Part shown: piece after piece, positions 1-9,246 of the stretch
How positions within the stretch are numbered: position 1 is the first letter of the stretch
Layout of the letters: every line of letters starts with the position of its first letter
Source of the DNA: Paramesorhizobium salinisoli
GTDB taxonomy: Bacteria > Pseudomonadota > Alphaproteobacteria > Rhizobiales > Rhizobiaceae
Length of the DNA: 64,000 nucleotides
Assembly (NCBI RefSeq): GCF_003335045.1
Contig: NZ_QOZG01000005.1
Span: forward strand, 434,001 to 498,000
Direction: 5' to 3'
The notes under the pieces: model-generated
The model's input: only the letters and a program-made list of their open reading frames with translations
Database searches by the model: none
What the model was told of the DNA's origin: nothing
Made by a program: the position numbers and the translations under genes

Positions 1-1
1 C

Positions 2-1201
2 GAAAGCATGAAGCCGCTTGGCGATGCCTTCATCAAGCTCGTCAAGATGATCATCGCCCCCGTCATCTTCCTCACGGTCGCGACCGGCATCGCCGGCATG
101 TCGGACCTGCAGAAGGTCGGCCGCGTCGCGGGCAAGGCGATGCTCTATTTCCTGACCTTCTCGACGCTGGCGCTGATCGTCGGCCTGATCGTCGCCAATG
201 TCGTCCAGCCAGGCAGCGGGATGCATATCCATCCCGCCTCGCTCGACATGAACGCGGTGGCGAACTACGCCGAGAAAGCGCATGAGCAGAGCATCACCGG
301 CTTTCTGACGAACATCATCCCCACGACCATTGTCGGCGCTTTCGCGTCGGGAGACATTCTCCAGGTCCTGTTCTTCTCCGTCCTGTTCGGCATTGCACTC
401 GGAATGGTTGGTGAAAAGGGCGCACCGGTTCTGTCGTTCCTGCAGGCGCTTTCGACCCCGGTCTTCAAGCTGGTGGCGATCCTGATGAAGGCTGCCCCCA
501 TCGGCGCATTCGGCGCGATGGCCTTCACAATCGGCAAATACGGCATCGAATCTGTCACCAATCTGGCAATGCTGGTCGGCACATTCTACCTGACCTCGCT
601 CCTGTTCGTGCTCGTTATCCTGGGTGCAGTAGCACGGTATAACGGCTTCTCGATCCTGGCGCTGATCCGCTACATCAAGGAGGAGCTGCTGCTCGTACTC
701 GGCACCAGTTCTTCGGAAGCAGCCCTTCCCTCGCTGATGGAAAAGATGGAAAAGGCGGGCTGCAAGAAGTCCGTCGTCGGCCTTGTGGTGCCGACCGGCT
801 ATTCCTTCAACCTCGACGGCACCAATATCTATATGACGCTAGCCGCCCTGTTTATCGCCCAGGCGATGGATATCCCGCTCTCGATCGGCGACCAGATCCT
901 GCTGCTGCTCGTCGCGATGATCTCATCGAAGGGCGCGGCAGGCATCACCGGCGCCGGCTTCATCACGCTTGCCGCCACGCTTTCTGTGGTTCCCGCCGTT
1001 CCGGTGGCTGGCATGGCGCTTATCCTCGGCATAGACCGCTTCATGTCCGAGTGCCGCGCACTGACGAACCTCGTCGGCAACGCGGTCGCCACCATTGTCG
1101 TGGCACGCTGGGAAAAAGAGCTCGACACGGAGAAGCTCGCCGCCGCCATGAGTGGCAATCTGCTCCCTTCAACTCCGGAGATGCTGCAGCCCGCCGAATA
1201 A
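2..1201 (+). CDS. dctA: C4-dicarboxylate transporter DctA, 5' end outside window
   Basis: Secondary carrier of the dicarboxylate/amino acid:cation symporter family, which takes up succinate, fumarate and malate across the inner membrane. The frame is open to the window edge. The first visible ATG (position 8) starts [21 protein letters not shown], which in full-length DctA lies about 30 residues inside the protein, so the true start is outside. Family hallmarks are present: the serine-rich reentrant hairpin [13 protein letters not shown], the substrate/cation motif [14 protein letters not shown], and [13 protein letters not shown] near the C-terminus. A strong hairpin follows at 1222. I cannot see whether the dctBD regulators are adjacent. 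Confidence 0.93.
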   Translation, partial: ESMKPLGDAFIKLVKMIIAPVIFLTVATGIAGMSDLQKVGRVAGKAMLYFLTFSTLALIVGLIVANVVQPGSGMHIHPASLDMNAVANYAEKAHEQSITGFLTNIIPTTIVGAFASGDILQVLFFSVLFGIALGMVGEKGAPVLSFLQALSTPVFKLVAILMKAAPIGAFGAMAFTIGKYGIESVTNLAMLVGTFYLTSLLFVLVILGAVARYNGFSILALIRYIKEELLLVLGTSSSEAALPSLMEKMEKAGCKKSVVGLVVPTGYSFNLDGTNIYMTLAALFIAQAMDIPLSIGDQILLLLVAMISSKGAAGITGAGFITLAATLSVVPAVPVAGMALILGIDRFMSECRALTNLVGNAVATIVVARWEKELDTEKLAAAMSGNLLPSTPEMLQPAE

Positions 1202-1221
1202 GCCGCAGCCGTCAGTCAACC

Positions 1222-1262
1222 ATGCCGGGCACTTCGAGAGAAGTGTCCGGCATTCTTGTGTT
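1222..1262 (+). terminator. Probable terminator of dctA
   Basis: A 14-bp stem (1222-1235 with 1240-1253, one G-U pair) closes a GAGA tetraloop 20 bases after the dctA stop. It is followed by a moderately T-rich stretch. Position, stem length and tetraloop fit an intrinsic terminator, although the U-tract is imperfect. Confidence 0.65.
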
Positions 1263-1471
1263 CGTCATCTGCATCCAATGCCCGCCAATAAAAGCCGCCG
1301 CCCGCGAATTTCTCAAGCGGTGGCGGCATTATTCTTCTGCGTCGTCGCAATGTGCTCCGACTATAAGAGACGGTAAAGCAGATATACCCTTACGGCAGCT
1401 TGATCGTGATTCATTTGTAGATAAAGATACCTTAAATTTAATTTTTAGAATCAGAACGGGAAGAGAAACAC

Positions 1472-2059
1472 ATGGCTATACTTATCAAATCACGGCAGCA
1501 AAAACGCAGCACGACCATCTTCACCGCTTTCACGCTGCTCACTGCCGCCGGCGGCGCACTGGTCCTTACCGGAACCAGGCCTGCTCCGGCACAAAGCGAG
1601 GCTCCGACCGCGCTTTCCGAGACATTCGGAGACTGGCTGGTCAACTGCCAGACCTCAACCCAAAACGACATTCAAAAGCGCAACTGCCAGATGACGCAGG
1701 AGCAGGTGGACGGCAAGTCGGGCCAACGGGTCCTGATGATCGCGCTCGGCGCGCCCGATGCGAAGACCGGGGTCGTCTCCTCGACGCTCGTCCTACCTTT
1801 CGGGCTCGACCTGTCGAAAGGCGTTCAGATAAAGGTGGACGATGTCGATCTGGCGAATGCCAGGATCAGTACGTGCCTGCCGCAGGGCTGCATCGCGCCG
1901 CTTTCTCTTGACAGCAAGGCGCTGGCTGCTTTGTCAAAAGGCAAGCAGGCCGTCATCGGCATGAGCGCCTTCACCGGTGGTCAGGACGTGACCGGTAACC
2001 TCTCCCTGAAAGGCTTCGGCGCTGCAGCGGCGCGGCTCACCGCGCTGACCAAGTCCTGA
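1472..2059 (+). CDS. Invasion-associated locus B (IalB) family protein
   Basis: Secreted or periplasmic protein of 195 residues. The N-terminus is basic, followed by a hydrophobic stretch (FTAFTLLTAAGGALVLTG) and a likely cleavage near PAPAQS. The family pattern is visible: FGDWLVNCQT near residue 52, then paired cysteines (KRNCQMTQEQ, ISTCLPQGCIAPL) that probably form disulphides. IalB of Bartonella affects erythrocyte invasion, but the family is widespread in non-pathogenic Rhizobiales and its molecular role is unknown. The gene stands alone, convergent with the pha operon. The 270 bp upstream are AT-richer than the surroundings and probably hold its promoter. Confidence 0.85.
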   Translation: MAILIKSRQQKRSTTIFTAFTLLTAAGGALVLTGTRPAPAQSEAPTALSETFGDWLVNCQTSTQNDIQKRNCQMTQEQVDGKSGQRVLMIALGAPDAKTGVVSSTLVLPFGLDLSKGVQIKVDDVDLANARISTCLPQGCIAPLSLDSKALAALSKGKQAVIGMSAFTGGQDVTGNLSLKGFGAAAARLTALTKS

Positions 2060-2082
2060 TCAGCGAGACTTCGCTTCGACCT

Positions 2083-2116
2083 CAGCTCCCGGAAGACGTC
2101 GATCTCCCGGGAGCTG
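2083..2116. terminator. Perfect 10-bp inverted repeat between convergent genes
   Basis: CAGCTCCCGG (2083-2092) pairs perfectly with CCGGGAGCTG (2107-2116) across a 14-base loop, just after the IalB-family gene and downstream of the converging pha operon. There is no U-tract, so it could slow transcription from either side, but calling it a terminator is inference. Confidence 0.4.
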
Positions 2117-2322
2117 GCGAAGGCGACTACCGGCGGCGCCCGAAAAGCCAGGAAAATACCACCGGAATGACCAGAGGTACGGTGGAGACCCGCAGCCGAA
2201 CCGGCTGGAAGCGGACGAGATAGCGACCACTGCCTCCGCCTGCTCGGCGATGACGCTCGCGGCAAAAACCCGATGCAATCGGGTTGTGGCGGGCAAGTGG
2301 CGGCTTTGCCTGCTGGGAGTGA

Positions 2323-2676
2323 TCAAGGTTGGTCACCTGTTCCCGGCACCTTGCGGCTGTCGTTGGTCCGGTCGCGATAGAGCGCTGCCCGCGACAGGAG
2401 CATCAGCGTGACAGGCGTGGTCACGATGACGAAGATGCCGATCAGCACTTCGTGCAGGGCCGGCCTAGAACCGAGGACGGTAAAGAAGGTGATCGAGGCG
2501 AGCACGATGGCGCCCATTCCCCAGCTCGTACCCATGGTCGGGGCGTGGATGCGTTCGTAGAAAGTCTTGAAGCGAACGAGGCCGATGCAGCCGATCAGGG
2601 TAATGGTCGCACCGAGCAGCAGAAAGAAGCTGGTCAGCAGCGCCGCCCACAGGGGAAGTCCCGCAGCTTCCATCAT
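2323..2676 (-). CDS. phaG: Pha/Mrp cation:proton antiporter subunit G
   Basis: Last gene of a six-gene operon encoding a hetero-oligomeric Mrp-type antiporter that exports K+ or Na+ in exchange for protons. The 117 residues hold three hydrophobic segments and the subunit-G signature IGLVRFKTFYERIHAPTMG, followed by GMGAIVLAS. The ATG overlaps the phaF stop by 4 bp, indicating translational coupling. The C-terminal tail (DRTNDSRKVPGTGDQP) is hydrophilic. In rhizobia this system supports pH adaptation and K+ homeostasis. Confidence 0.93.
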   Translation of the reverse strand: MMEAAGLPLWAALLTSFFLLLGATITLIGCIGLVRFKTFYERIHAPTMGTSWGMGAIVLASITFFTVLGSRPALHEVLIGIFVIVTTPVTLMLLSRAALYRDRTNDSRKVPGTGDQP

Positions 2677-2954
2677 TCGATCACCTCCCCCCGCATCAGG
2701 AACTTGGCGAGCGCCAGCGTGGCGACGAAGCCGAGAAGGCCGATGATGAGTGCTGCCTCGAAATAAAGCGTGCTTCCGGTCCTGATGCCAAGCGTCACCA
2801 GCAGGAGCATGGCCACCACATAGATCGCATCGATGGCGAGGATGCGGTCCTGCGCGCTCGGGCCACGGAACAGGCGGAAGACGGCCAGTCCCATGGCGAT
2901 GCAGAGCAACAGCTGAGCGATGAGAAGCGACCAGAAGAGAATGACAATGCTCAT
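2673..2954 (-). CDS. phaF: Pha/Mrp antiporter subunit F
   Basis: Small membrane subunit (93 residues, about three transmembrane segments) of the Mrp complex. The diagnostic stretch is RLFRGPSAQDRILAIDAIYV, with the conserved RGPSxxDRxLAxD pattern of MrpF. It overlaps phaE upstream and phaG downstream by 4 bp each. Related multisubunit antiporters need every small subunit for activity, so it is presumably structural rather than catalytic on its own. Confidence 0.93.
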   Translation of the reverse strand: MSIVILFWSLLIAQLLLCIAMGLAVFRLFRGPSAQDRILAIDAIYVVAMLLLVTLGIRTGSTLYFEAALIIGLLGFVATLALAKFLMRGEVIE

Positions 2955-3433
2955 TCGAATATCTCCCTCAGCGGCGTTTCATAGCGGTCCTTGACGAGAT
3001 CGCGCCAATGCTCCTCCGCGTCCATGTCGAGCACATGCATGAGCAACTCACCGCTCGCGGCATTATATTCGATCCAGGCCGTCCCCGGCATGCCGGTGAG
3101 AATGCAGGCCAGCACCGCGAGACCTGTCGGATCCTGCAGAGCGAGCGGCACGCGCACGAAGGCCGGTCGGGCCCTTCCGCCCCGGACGAGGATCAAGCGA
3201 GCGGCATCGAAATTGGAACTGACAACGTCGATGGAGACGCGGCCAAAGAGTATAGCGACAGCACGCCAGCTTCTTATGCGCGACTTCCAGGGATCGAGCG
3301 TCCGCATGGCCCATGTGGCAGAAATCGCGACGACAGTACCTAGCAGAACCTGGCCGACGGAAAGTCCATTGAGCAGAAGCCACATCAGAAGCAGCGCAAG
3401 CGTGAGAAGGGGATATGGCAGAAGGCGCGTCAT
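2951..3433 (-). CDS. phaE: Pha/Mrp antiporter subunit E
   Basis: 160-residue subunit with two N-terminal hydrophobic segments (LLTLALLLMWLLLNGLSVGQVLLG) and a cytoplasmic C-terminal domain. The family patterns PAFVRVPLALQDPTGLAVLACILTG and PGTAWIEYN are clear. It overlaps phaD and phaF by 4 bp each. MrpE is the least conserved subunit but has the typical length here. Confidence 0.92.
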   Translation of the reverse strand: MTRLLPYPLLTLALLLMWLLLNGLSVGQVLLGTVVAISATWAMRTLDPWKSRIRSWRAVAILFGRVSIDVVSSNFDAARLILVRGGRARPAFVRVPLALQDPTGLAVLACILTGMPGTAWIEYNAASGELLMHVLDMDAEEHWRDLVKDRYETPLREIFE

Positions 3434-5058
3434 TGGCTTTCCCTCTCCGCTCCGCCTGCGCGGGGCGCAGCCAGTACGCTGCGGATATAAGCCTGCGGCA
3501 CCTGCAGCGACTGCGCCGTCTCATCCATATAACGCATGGCCGGCCCCGCCTGGATCGTCAACACCAGGCAGAGGAACAGGAGGCCCACGACAGGCGCGAG
3601 TTCGATCACGAGGACGCGCGGCACCTTGCCTTCGAGCGAGGCCCAGAAAGTGCGGATGCCGGTGCGCGTCATAGCGATCATCGCCGACAGGCCGGACAGG
3701 ACGATCAGCGTCACCAATATCCAGCTCGTCGCCGGTATCGGCGCGGGATGGCCTAGACCGGCGGGATTGAAAATCGAGGCGATCAGCAGGAACTTGGCGA
3801 CAAAGCCCGAAAATGGCGGCAGGCCGATCAGCAGAATGGCCGAGACGGCGAAGCAGGCGCCGAGAATGGCAAGTGTCCCGGGAATAGCGAGGCCTATTTC
3901 CTCATCGACCGCATCCTCATACTCGTCGCCATAGGCTTCCATCGTCACGGCGAGGACGTTGGCAGCGGTATCCTGGCCGCGCTCGACCAGTTCGATCAGC
4001 AGGAAGAAGGCCGAGATCGCCAGCGTCGAGGACACCATGTAGAACAGCGCGCCGCCGATAATCTGCGTATTGCCTGTCCCGATGACCGCGAGCAGCGTTC
4101 CCGACGAAATGAGCACACTGTAACCGGCGAGGCGGCCCATCGCCTGCGATGCCAGCACGCCGATCAGGCCAAAGACCATCGTCGCCATGCCACCGAAGAG
4201 CAGCCATTCGCTGCCGAAGCCGGCTGAAGCGCCCGCACCAGTGCCGAAAAACAGGAGCGAAAGCCTTAGCAGAATGTAGATGCCGACTTTGGTCATGAGA
4301 GCGAAAATAGCCGCCACGGGCGCGGCGGCTGCCGCATAGGCCGGCGGCAGCCAGAAGCCCAGCGGCCACATCCCGGCCTTGACCAGGAACGCAAGTCCGA
4401 GAATGGCCGCGCCAGCCTCCAGCAACATCCGGTCCTCAGGTGCGACATGTGGAATACGCTGCGCCAGATCGGCCATGTTGAGCGTTCCGGTGACGCCGTA
4501 GAGCAGGCTGACGCCGATGAGGAACAGCGAGGACGCGGCGAGGTTGATGGCGATGTAGTGCAGCCCGGCCTTGACGCGTAGCGGGCCGGAGCCATGCAGG
4601 ACGAGACCATAGGAAGCGGCCAGCATCACTTCGAAGAACACGAAGAGATTGAAGAGATCGCCGGTGAGGAACGCGCCATTGAGCCCCATCAGCAGAATCT
4701 GGAAGATCGTGTGGAAATGCGGTCCCGCCCGCTGCCAGCGGGCCATGGAAAAGACGACCGCGGCAATGGCCAGGATACTTGTGAGGACCAGCATCAGCGC
4801 GGACAAGCGGTCGAGCACCAGAACGATGCCGAAAGGCGCCGGCCAGTTGCCGAGGAGATAGACGTTTGCCCCGGGAGCCGACGCATCCGCCATCCCCATG
4901 AGCATAACGGCCATGACCAGGAGAAGAACTGACGAAGCGAGGCTGATCGTCGCCTTCAAAACACGCTTGCGCTCGTCGAAAAGCAGCATGAACGCGCCCG
5001 CCACCAGCGGCAGGACGATCGGCGCGACGATCAGGTGATGGAGCCAGCCTGCTGTCAT
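3430..5058 (-). CDS. phaD: Pha/Mrp antiporter subunit D (NuoN/M-like)
   Basis: Large membrane subunit (542 residues, about 14 transmembrane segments) homologous to the proton-pumping subunits of respiratory complex I. It is expected to carry one of the ion pathways. Visible family stretches include FNLFVFFEVMLAASYGLVL, LVKAGMWPLGFWLPPAYAAA and ILLIGLPPFSGFVAKFLLI, with the conserved charged residues of this superfamily. Its start overlaps the phaC stop by 4 bp. An acidic stretch near residue 375 (GDEYEDAVDEE) forms a hydrophilic loop. Confidence 0.95.
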   Translation of the reverse strand: MTAGWLHHLIVAPIVLPLVAGAFMLLFDERKRVLKATISLASSVLLLVMAVMLMGMADASAPGANVYLLGNWPAPFGIVLVLDRLSALMLVLTSILAIAAVVFSMARWQRAGPHFHTIFQILLMGLNGAFLTGDLFNLFVFFEVMLAASYGLVLHGSGPLRVKAGLHYIAINLAASSLFLIGVSLLYGVTGTLNMADLAQRIPHVAPEDRMLLEAGAAILGLAFLVKAGMWPLGFWLPPAYAAAAAPVAAIFALMTKVGIYILLRLSLLFFGTGAGASAGFGSEWLLFGGMATMVFGLIGVLASQAMGRLAGYSVLISSGTLLAVIGTGNTQIIGGALFYMVSSTLAISAFFLLIELVERGQDTAANVLAVTMEAYGDEYEDAVDEEIGLAIPGTLAILGACFAVSAILLIGLPPFSGFVAKFLLIASIFNPAGLGHPAPIPATSWILVTLIVLSGLSAMIAMTRTGIRTFWASLEGKVPRVLVIELAPVVGLLFLCLVLTIQAGPAMRYMDETAQSLQVPQAYIRSVLAAPRAGGAERESQ

Positions 5059-5396
5059 CGCCTCTCCCTGCCGTCTACATGATCAGTTCCGCTCAGCCCG
5101 CGTGCGGCGAGCAGCACGACAAGGAAAAGCGCCGTCATGGCGAAGCCGATCACGATCGCCGTCAGCACCAGGGCCTGCGGCAGCGGATCGTCATAAAGGG
5201 CCGGTTCGCCGACGCCGGCGTTGATCAGCACCGGCGGGGCGTTCATCCGGAGCCGCCCCATGGAGAAGATGAACAGATTGACCGCGTAGGAAATCAGCGA
5301 CAGGCCGATGATGACCTGAAAGGTGCGAGGCCGCAGCAGGAGCCAGATGCCGGATGCGGTCATGACCCCGATGGCGAGCGAAAGTACCAGTTCCAT
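5055..5396 (-). CDS. phaC: Pha/Mrp antiporter subunit C (NuoK-like)
   Basis: 113 residues with three transmembrane segments, homologous to NuoK. Recognisable by GLSLISYAVNLFIFSMG and DPLPQALVLTAIVIGFAMTA, the MrpC hallmark. It overlaps the phaAB stop by 1 bp (ATGA-like junction at 5396) and phaD by 4 bp. The C-terminus is a short hydrophilic tail. Confidence 0.94.
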   Translation of the reverse strand: MELVLSLAIGVMTASGIWLLLRPRTFQVIIGLSLISYAVNLFIFSMGRLRMNAPPVLINAGVGEPALYDDPLPQALVLTAIVIGFAMTALFLVVLLAARGLSGTDHVDGRERR

Positions 5397-8317
5397 CAGG
5401 CATCCTCCTTCGGCAATGTCGCCACGAACCGGTCCGTCCGGTGGCTGCGTATCGATTGGTGGGCGAGCGCGATCAGAACCAGGACCGTCGCGCCCACGAC
5501 GAGCAGGAAAACGCCGAGGTCGAACAGAAGCGCGCTGGCCAAGGGAATTTTGCCGATCAGGGATAAGTCGGCATATTGGAAATGCGAGGTGAGGAAGGGA
5601 TAGCCGAAGAACCAGGAGCCCATGCCGGTGAGCGCGGCTGTGAGAAGGCCGACGCCGATCCAGCGCAGCGGCAGGATGCGGAGCCTGTCCTCGACCCAGC
5701 GCGTGCCCGCCGCAAGATATTGCAGGATGAAGGCGATGGCCAGCACGAGCCCCGCCGCAAAGCCGCCGCCCGGCAGATCATGGCCGCGCAGGAACAGATG
5801 GATGGCAAGGACGATGATCACCGGGAAGAGCCATTGCATGATGACGGCAGGCACCGTCAGATAATCGCTCAGCGTATCGCCTGTCTGGCGGTCCGGCCGG
5901 GCCTCGTCATAGGCATCCTGGATCTTCTGCTGGTCGGGCTGCTCGGCATTGTCGGGCGCCGGGCGGAAACGGCGCAGCAGGGCAAAGACGCTCAAGGCCA
6001 CGACGCCGAGCACCGCGATTTCGCCGAATGTGTCGAAGGCGCGAAAATCGACCAGAATGACGTTGACGACATTCCTGCCGCCGCCCTCCGTATAGGCGTA
6101 TTTGACGAAATAATCGCCAAGCCTGCTCGTCGCCGGACGCGTCATGATGACATAGGAAAGAAATGCCATGCCGGCTCCGCCCGCGACGGCCATGCCGAAA
6201 TCGCGGTAGCGCCTGAAGCGGGCGCGCATTTCCACCGGCATCGGATCCGGGTCCTTCCAGCGCTTCGGCAACCAGCGCAAGCCGAGCAGGATGAGCACCG
6301 TCGTCACGATCTCGACCAATAGCTGGGTAACCGCCAGATCGGGCGCGGAGAGCCAGGCAAAGGTGATGCAGGTGACGAGGCCGGCGCCGCCAAGCAGGAT
6401 CAGCGCCTTCAGCCGATGGAACTTGGCGCTGACTGCTGCGCCTACCGCGCAGACAGCGCCAATAACCCAGAGAAGCGCGAATACCGGATCGACGGGGATC
6501 ACCGGCAGAACGCCGGCGTCAGCACCCATGCGGTAAAACGGCAGGCTTCCGGCGATCAGCGCGACCAGCACCAGAAGCCGCAATTGCGGCTGGAGACGGC
6601 GCGTTCCAAGGAAGGCTTCGGCAAGACGCGCCCAGCGCCAGGACAGCGTGACGAGGATGCGCTCAAAAATGCGGGTGCCGCCGATATGCCGGATATAAGG
6701 CGGCCCCTCCGCACTGGTCGCAAGATAATTCCTGAGCAGAAAATAGAGCCATACGCCGCAGACCAGCGCTATCGCGCTCATCAGCAGCGGCAGGCTGAAT
6801 CCGTGCCAGACGGCAAGACTGTAATGCGGCGTTTCGCGGCCAAGCACGCCGACGACGGCGGCATGCAAAAAGGGGCCGACCGTCAGGCTCGGCACGATGC
6901 CGACGACAAGGCAGGCAAGCACCAGAAATTCGATCGGAAACCGCATCCAGTGCGGCGGCTCATGCGGCACGCGCGGCAGATCCTGCGGCGGCGGACCGAA
7001 GAAGACGCTGTGGATGAAGCGGAGCGAATAGGCAACGCTGAGAATGCCGGCGGCGACGGCCAGATATGGAGTGAGCGTGTCGAGGATATTGAACTGATGC
7101 GTCTCGACGGCTTCGGCGAAGAACATTTCCTTCGAAATGAAGCCGTTGAGCAGCGGCACGCCGGCCATCGCGGCGCTCGCCACCATAGCCAGCGTCGCCG
7201 TGAAGGGCATGAAGCGGAACAGCCCGCTGAGGCGGCGCATGTCTCGCGTGCCCGTCTCATGATCGATGATGCCCGCGGCCATGAACAAAGACGCCTTGAA
7301 GGTGGCATGGTTCATCATGTGAAAGATAGCCGCGACAGCGGCAAGCGGGCTGCCAAGGCTGAGCAGAACGGTGATGAGACCGAGATGGCTGATCGTCGAA
7401 TAGGCGAGCAGGCCTTTCATATCCTGCTGGAACAGGGCGAAAAACGCGCCGAGGACAAGCGATGCGAGGCCGGCTATCCCAACGATCCAGAACCATTCCT
7501 GCGTGCCGGCGAAAACCGGCCAGAGCCGCGCCATGAGAAACACGCCGGCTTTCACCATGGTCGCCGAATGCAGATAGGCCGATACCGGTGTCGGCGCGGA
7601 CATCGCATTGGGGAGCCAGAAATGGAATGGAAACTGCGCGCTTTTGGTGAGCGCGCCGAGCAGGATCAGCAGCATCGTCGGGAGAAAGAGCGGATGCTGG
7701 CGAATGATGTTGCCGGAGGCCAGCACCGTGTCCAGATCATAGCTGCCGACAATGTGACCGAGGAGCAGCATACCGACCATGAGCCCGAGGCCGCCAATAC
7801 CGGTGATGGTCAACGCCATGCGCGCGCCGTCGCGCGCACTGGCGTTCTGATACCAATAACCGATCAGCAGGAACGAGAATATGCTGGTCAGTTCCCAGAA
7901 GATCGCGAGCAGGATCAGATTGCCCGAAAGCACCACGCCGAGCATCGCGCCCATGAAGGCCAGGAAGAAGGAGAAGAAGCGCGGCACCGGATCTTCCGGC
8001 GACATGTAATAGCGCGCATAGACGACGACGAGCAGGCCGATGCCGGTCACCAGCATGGCGAACATCCAGGCGAAGCCATCCATTCGCAGCGTAAAATTCA
8101 GCCCATAGGCCGGCAACCACTGGATTTCGCTGCGCACCACGCCGCCATCCATGACGGATGGATAAAGAAACATGGCAAGCCCCAGCCCGGCGGTCGCGAC
8201 CGCACCGGCAAACAAGGCTTCGATATTGTGGACGTTCGATCGGAAGAGAGCGACAATTGCACTGCCGGCAAAGGGAATGAGCAGCAGCAACATCAGCATT
8301 TCGCTCTGCATCTCCAT
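5396..8317 (-). CDS. phaAB: Pha/Mrp antiporter subunit A with fused subunit B domain
   Basis: First gene of the operon. The 973-residue protein fuses the NuoL-like MrpA (roughly residues 1-790) to an MrpB-like domain (roughly 830-970, with FLRGHDLPGGGFAAGLVLA), as is usual in alphaproteobacteria. Complex-I-like motifs include FWELTSIFSFLLIGYW, KSAQFPFHFWLPNAM and HSATMVKAGVFLMARLWPVF. I chose the ATG at 8317 (MEMQSEM) because a GGAAGG-like ribosome site lies about 11 bases upstream and family members begin there. A longer frame to 8386 adds an implausible basic, cysteine-containing leader. This subunit is expected to carry the main ion-translocation route. Confidence 0.95.
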   Translation of the reverse strand: MEMQSEMLMLLLLIPFAGSAIVALFRSNVHNIEALFAGAVATAGLGLAMFLYPSVMDGGVVRSEIQWLPAYGLNFTLRMDGFAWMFAMLVTGIGLLVVVYARYYMSPEDPVPRFFSFFLAFMGAMLGVVLSGNLILLAIFWELTSIFSFLLIGYWYQNASARDGARMALTITGIGGLGLMVGMLLLGHIVGSYDLDTVLASGNIIRQHPLFLPTMLLILLGALTKSAQFPFHFWLPNAMSAPTPVSAYLHSATMVKAGVFLMARLWPVFAGTQEWFWIVGIAGLASLVLGAFFALFQQDMKGLLAYSTISHLGLITVLLSLGSPLAAVAAIFHMMNHATFKASLFMAAGIIDHETGTRDMRRLSGLFRFMPFTATLAMVASAAMAGVPLLNGFISKEMFFAEAVETHQFNILDTLTPYLAVAAGILSVAYSLRFIHSVFFGPPPQDLPRVPHEPPHWMRFPIEFLVLACLVVGIVPSLTVGPFLHAAVVGVLGRETPHYSLAVWHGFSLPLLMSAIALVCGVWLYFLLRNYLATSAEGPPYIRHIGGTRIFERILVTLSWRWARLAEAFLGTRRLQPQLRLLVLVALIAGSLPFYRMGADAGVLPVIPVDPVFALLWVIGAVCAVGAAVSAKFHRLKALILLGGAGLVTCITFAWLSAPDLAVTQLLVEIVTTVLILLGLRWLPKRWKDPDPMPVEMRARFRRYRDFGMAVAGGAGMAFLSYVIMTRPATSRLGDYFVKYAYTEGGGRNVVNVILVDFRAFDTFGEIAVLGVVALSVFALLRRFRPAPDNAEQPDQQKIQDAYDEARPDRQTGDTLSDYLTVPAVIMQWLFPVIIVLAIHLFLRGHDLPGGGFAAGLVLAIAFILQYLAAGTRWVEDRLRILPLRWIGVGLLTAALTGMGSWFFGYPFLTSHFQYADLSLIGKIPLASALLFDLGVFLLVVGATVLVLIALAHQSIRSHRTDRFVATLPKEDA

Positions 8318-8667
8318 CCGCCGTCGCACCTTCCCTTCCACAACTGGAGCGCCGTGCGTCCCATTGGACTCACAAGAACGATCCAAGTCTTTGAACCTAC
8401 GCAGCAGGCTTTTTGAGAATCGATTGCGATTCTCGGGCGATGCCGTAGTCAGATCATGGAATAACCAACATCACCGCTCTTTGCCAACACCGTGAGCCGA
8501 TTTTATGGCTGCCCTGCGTCGATACACAGCAAAATTTTTCAAGGACTTATATGCCGGTTCACGTTCAGGCTTTTCGTGCTCCCTTTGAAGGTCTCTCCGG
8601 TCGGCGGAACGTTGCCCTGCCCGAAACGTTTTGTGTCCATGCACGAATATCGCGAACGGAGGACGAG
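8318..8667. promoter_or_regulatory. Divergent intergenic region with a perfect palindrome
   Basis: 350 bases between the divergent pha operon and the host-attachment gene. They hold no convincing coding frame. GAGAATCG (8415-8422) and CGATTCTC (8427-8434) form a perfect 8-bp inverted repeat with a 4-base spacer. Its size and AT-rich core fit a dimeric repressor operator (a Fur-type site is one option), but this is only inference. Confidence 0.4.
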
Positions 8668-9117
8668 ATGACCGAGATCCGGCTTGAACACGACATATGG
8701 CTTCTGGTGGCGGACGGAGAAAAGGCGCTTTTCCTGCGCAATGAAGGCGATGCCGAATACCCGAATCTTGAGGTGGTGCAGAAAATCCATGACGAGAACC
8801 CGCCGACCCGCGAACAGGGAACGGACGCGCCCGGCCGCCATGCGGATTCAACAGGCCCCCACAAGAGCAGCTTCGAGGAAACCGACTGGCACCGCATCGA
8901 GAAGGAGCGCTTTGCCGACCAACTGGCCGAATGGCTCTATAAGCTCGCCCATCGGGACCGGTTCAAGAAGATCGTTCTCGTCGCCCCGCCACCGGTTCTG
9001 GGAACCTTGCGCAAGGAATTGCACAAGGAGGTGAGCGCGCGGGTGGCCGGAGAGATTCCAAAGACGCTCACCAATCATTCGGTCGCGGATATCGAGCAGG
9101 TTTTGATGAATGGGTGA
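8668..9117 (+). CDS. Host-attachment family protein (PF10116-like)
   Basis: 149-residue soluble protein. The pattern WLLVADGEKALFLRN at the N-terminus, then RIEKERFADQLAEWLYKLAHRDRFKKIVLVAPPPVLGTLRKEL and a closing KTLTNHSVADIEQVL, matches the family named from an Agrobacterium attachment locus. Its fold resembles release-factor/eRF1-like domains and no biochemical function is established. I chose the ATG at 8668 because GGAGGA lies 5-7 bases upstream. An in-frame ATG at 8551 adds 39 residues with no homology to the family pattern. Confidence 0.82.
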   Translation: MTEIRLEHDIWLLVADGEKALFLRNEGDAEYPNLEVVQKIHDENPPTREQGTDAPGRHADSTGPHKSSFEETDWHRIEKERFADQLAEWLYKLAHRDRFKKIVLVAPPPVLGTLRKELHKEVSARVAGEIPKTLTNHSVADIEQVLMNG

Positions 9118-9246
9118 TTGAGCCTCTTGATTGACCCCAGGGCAAAAATTTCAAGCACGGCGCGATTTTTGGTTCATCATTCCGTGCACAATCCATAGGC
9201 AATGTGCTAACGAAACGCGCAGCTTCTTTCTTTTGCTTCGGGTTTC

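Noticed and set aside
6416-8416. 666-codon plus-strand open frame opposite phaAB
   Set aside because: Its product is a His/Arg/Gln/Asp-rich low-complexity chain typical of the antisense of GC-rich membrane-protein genes, and phaAB on the other strand is unambiguous.
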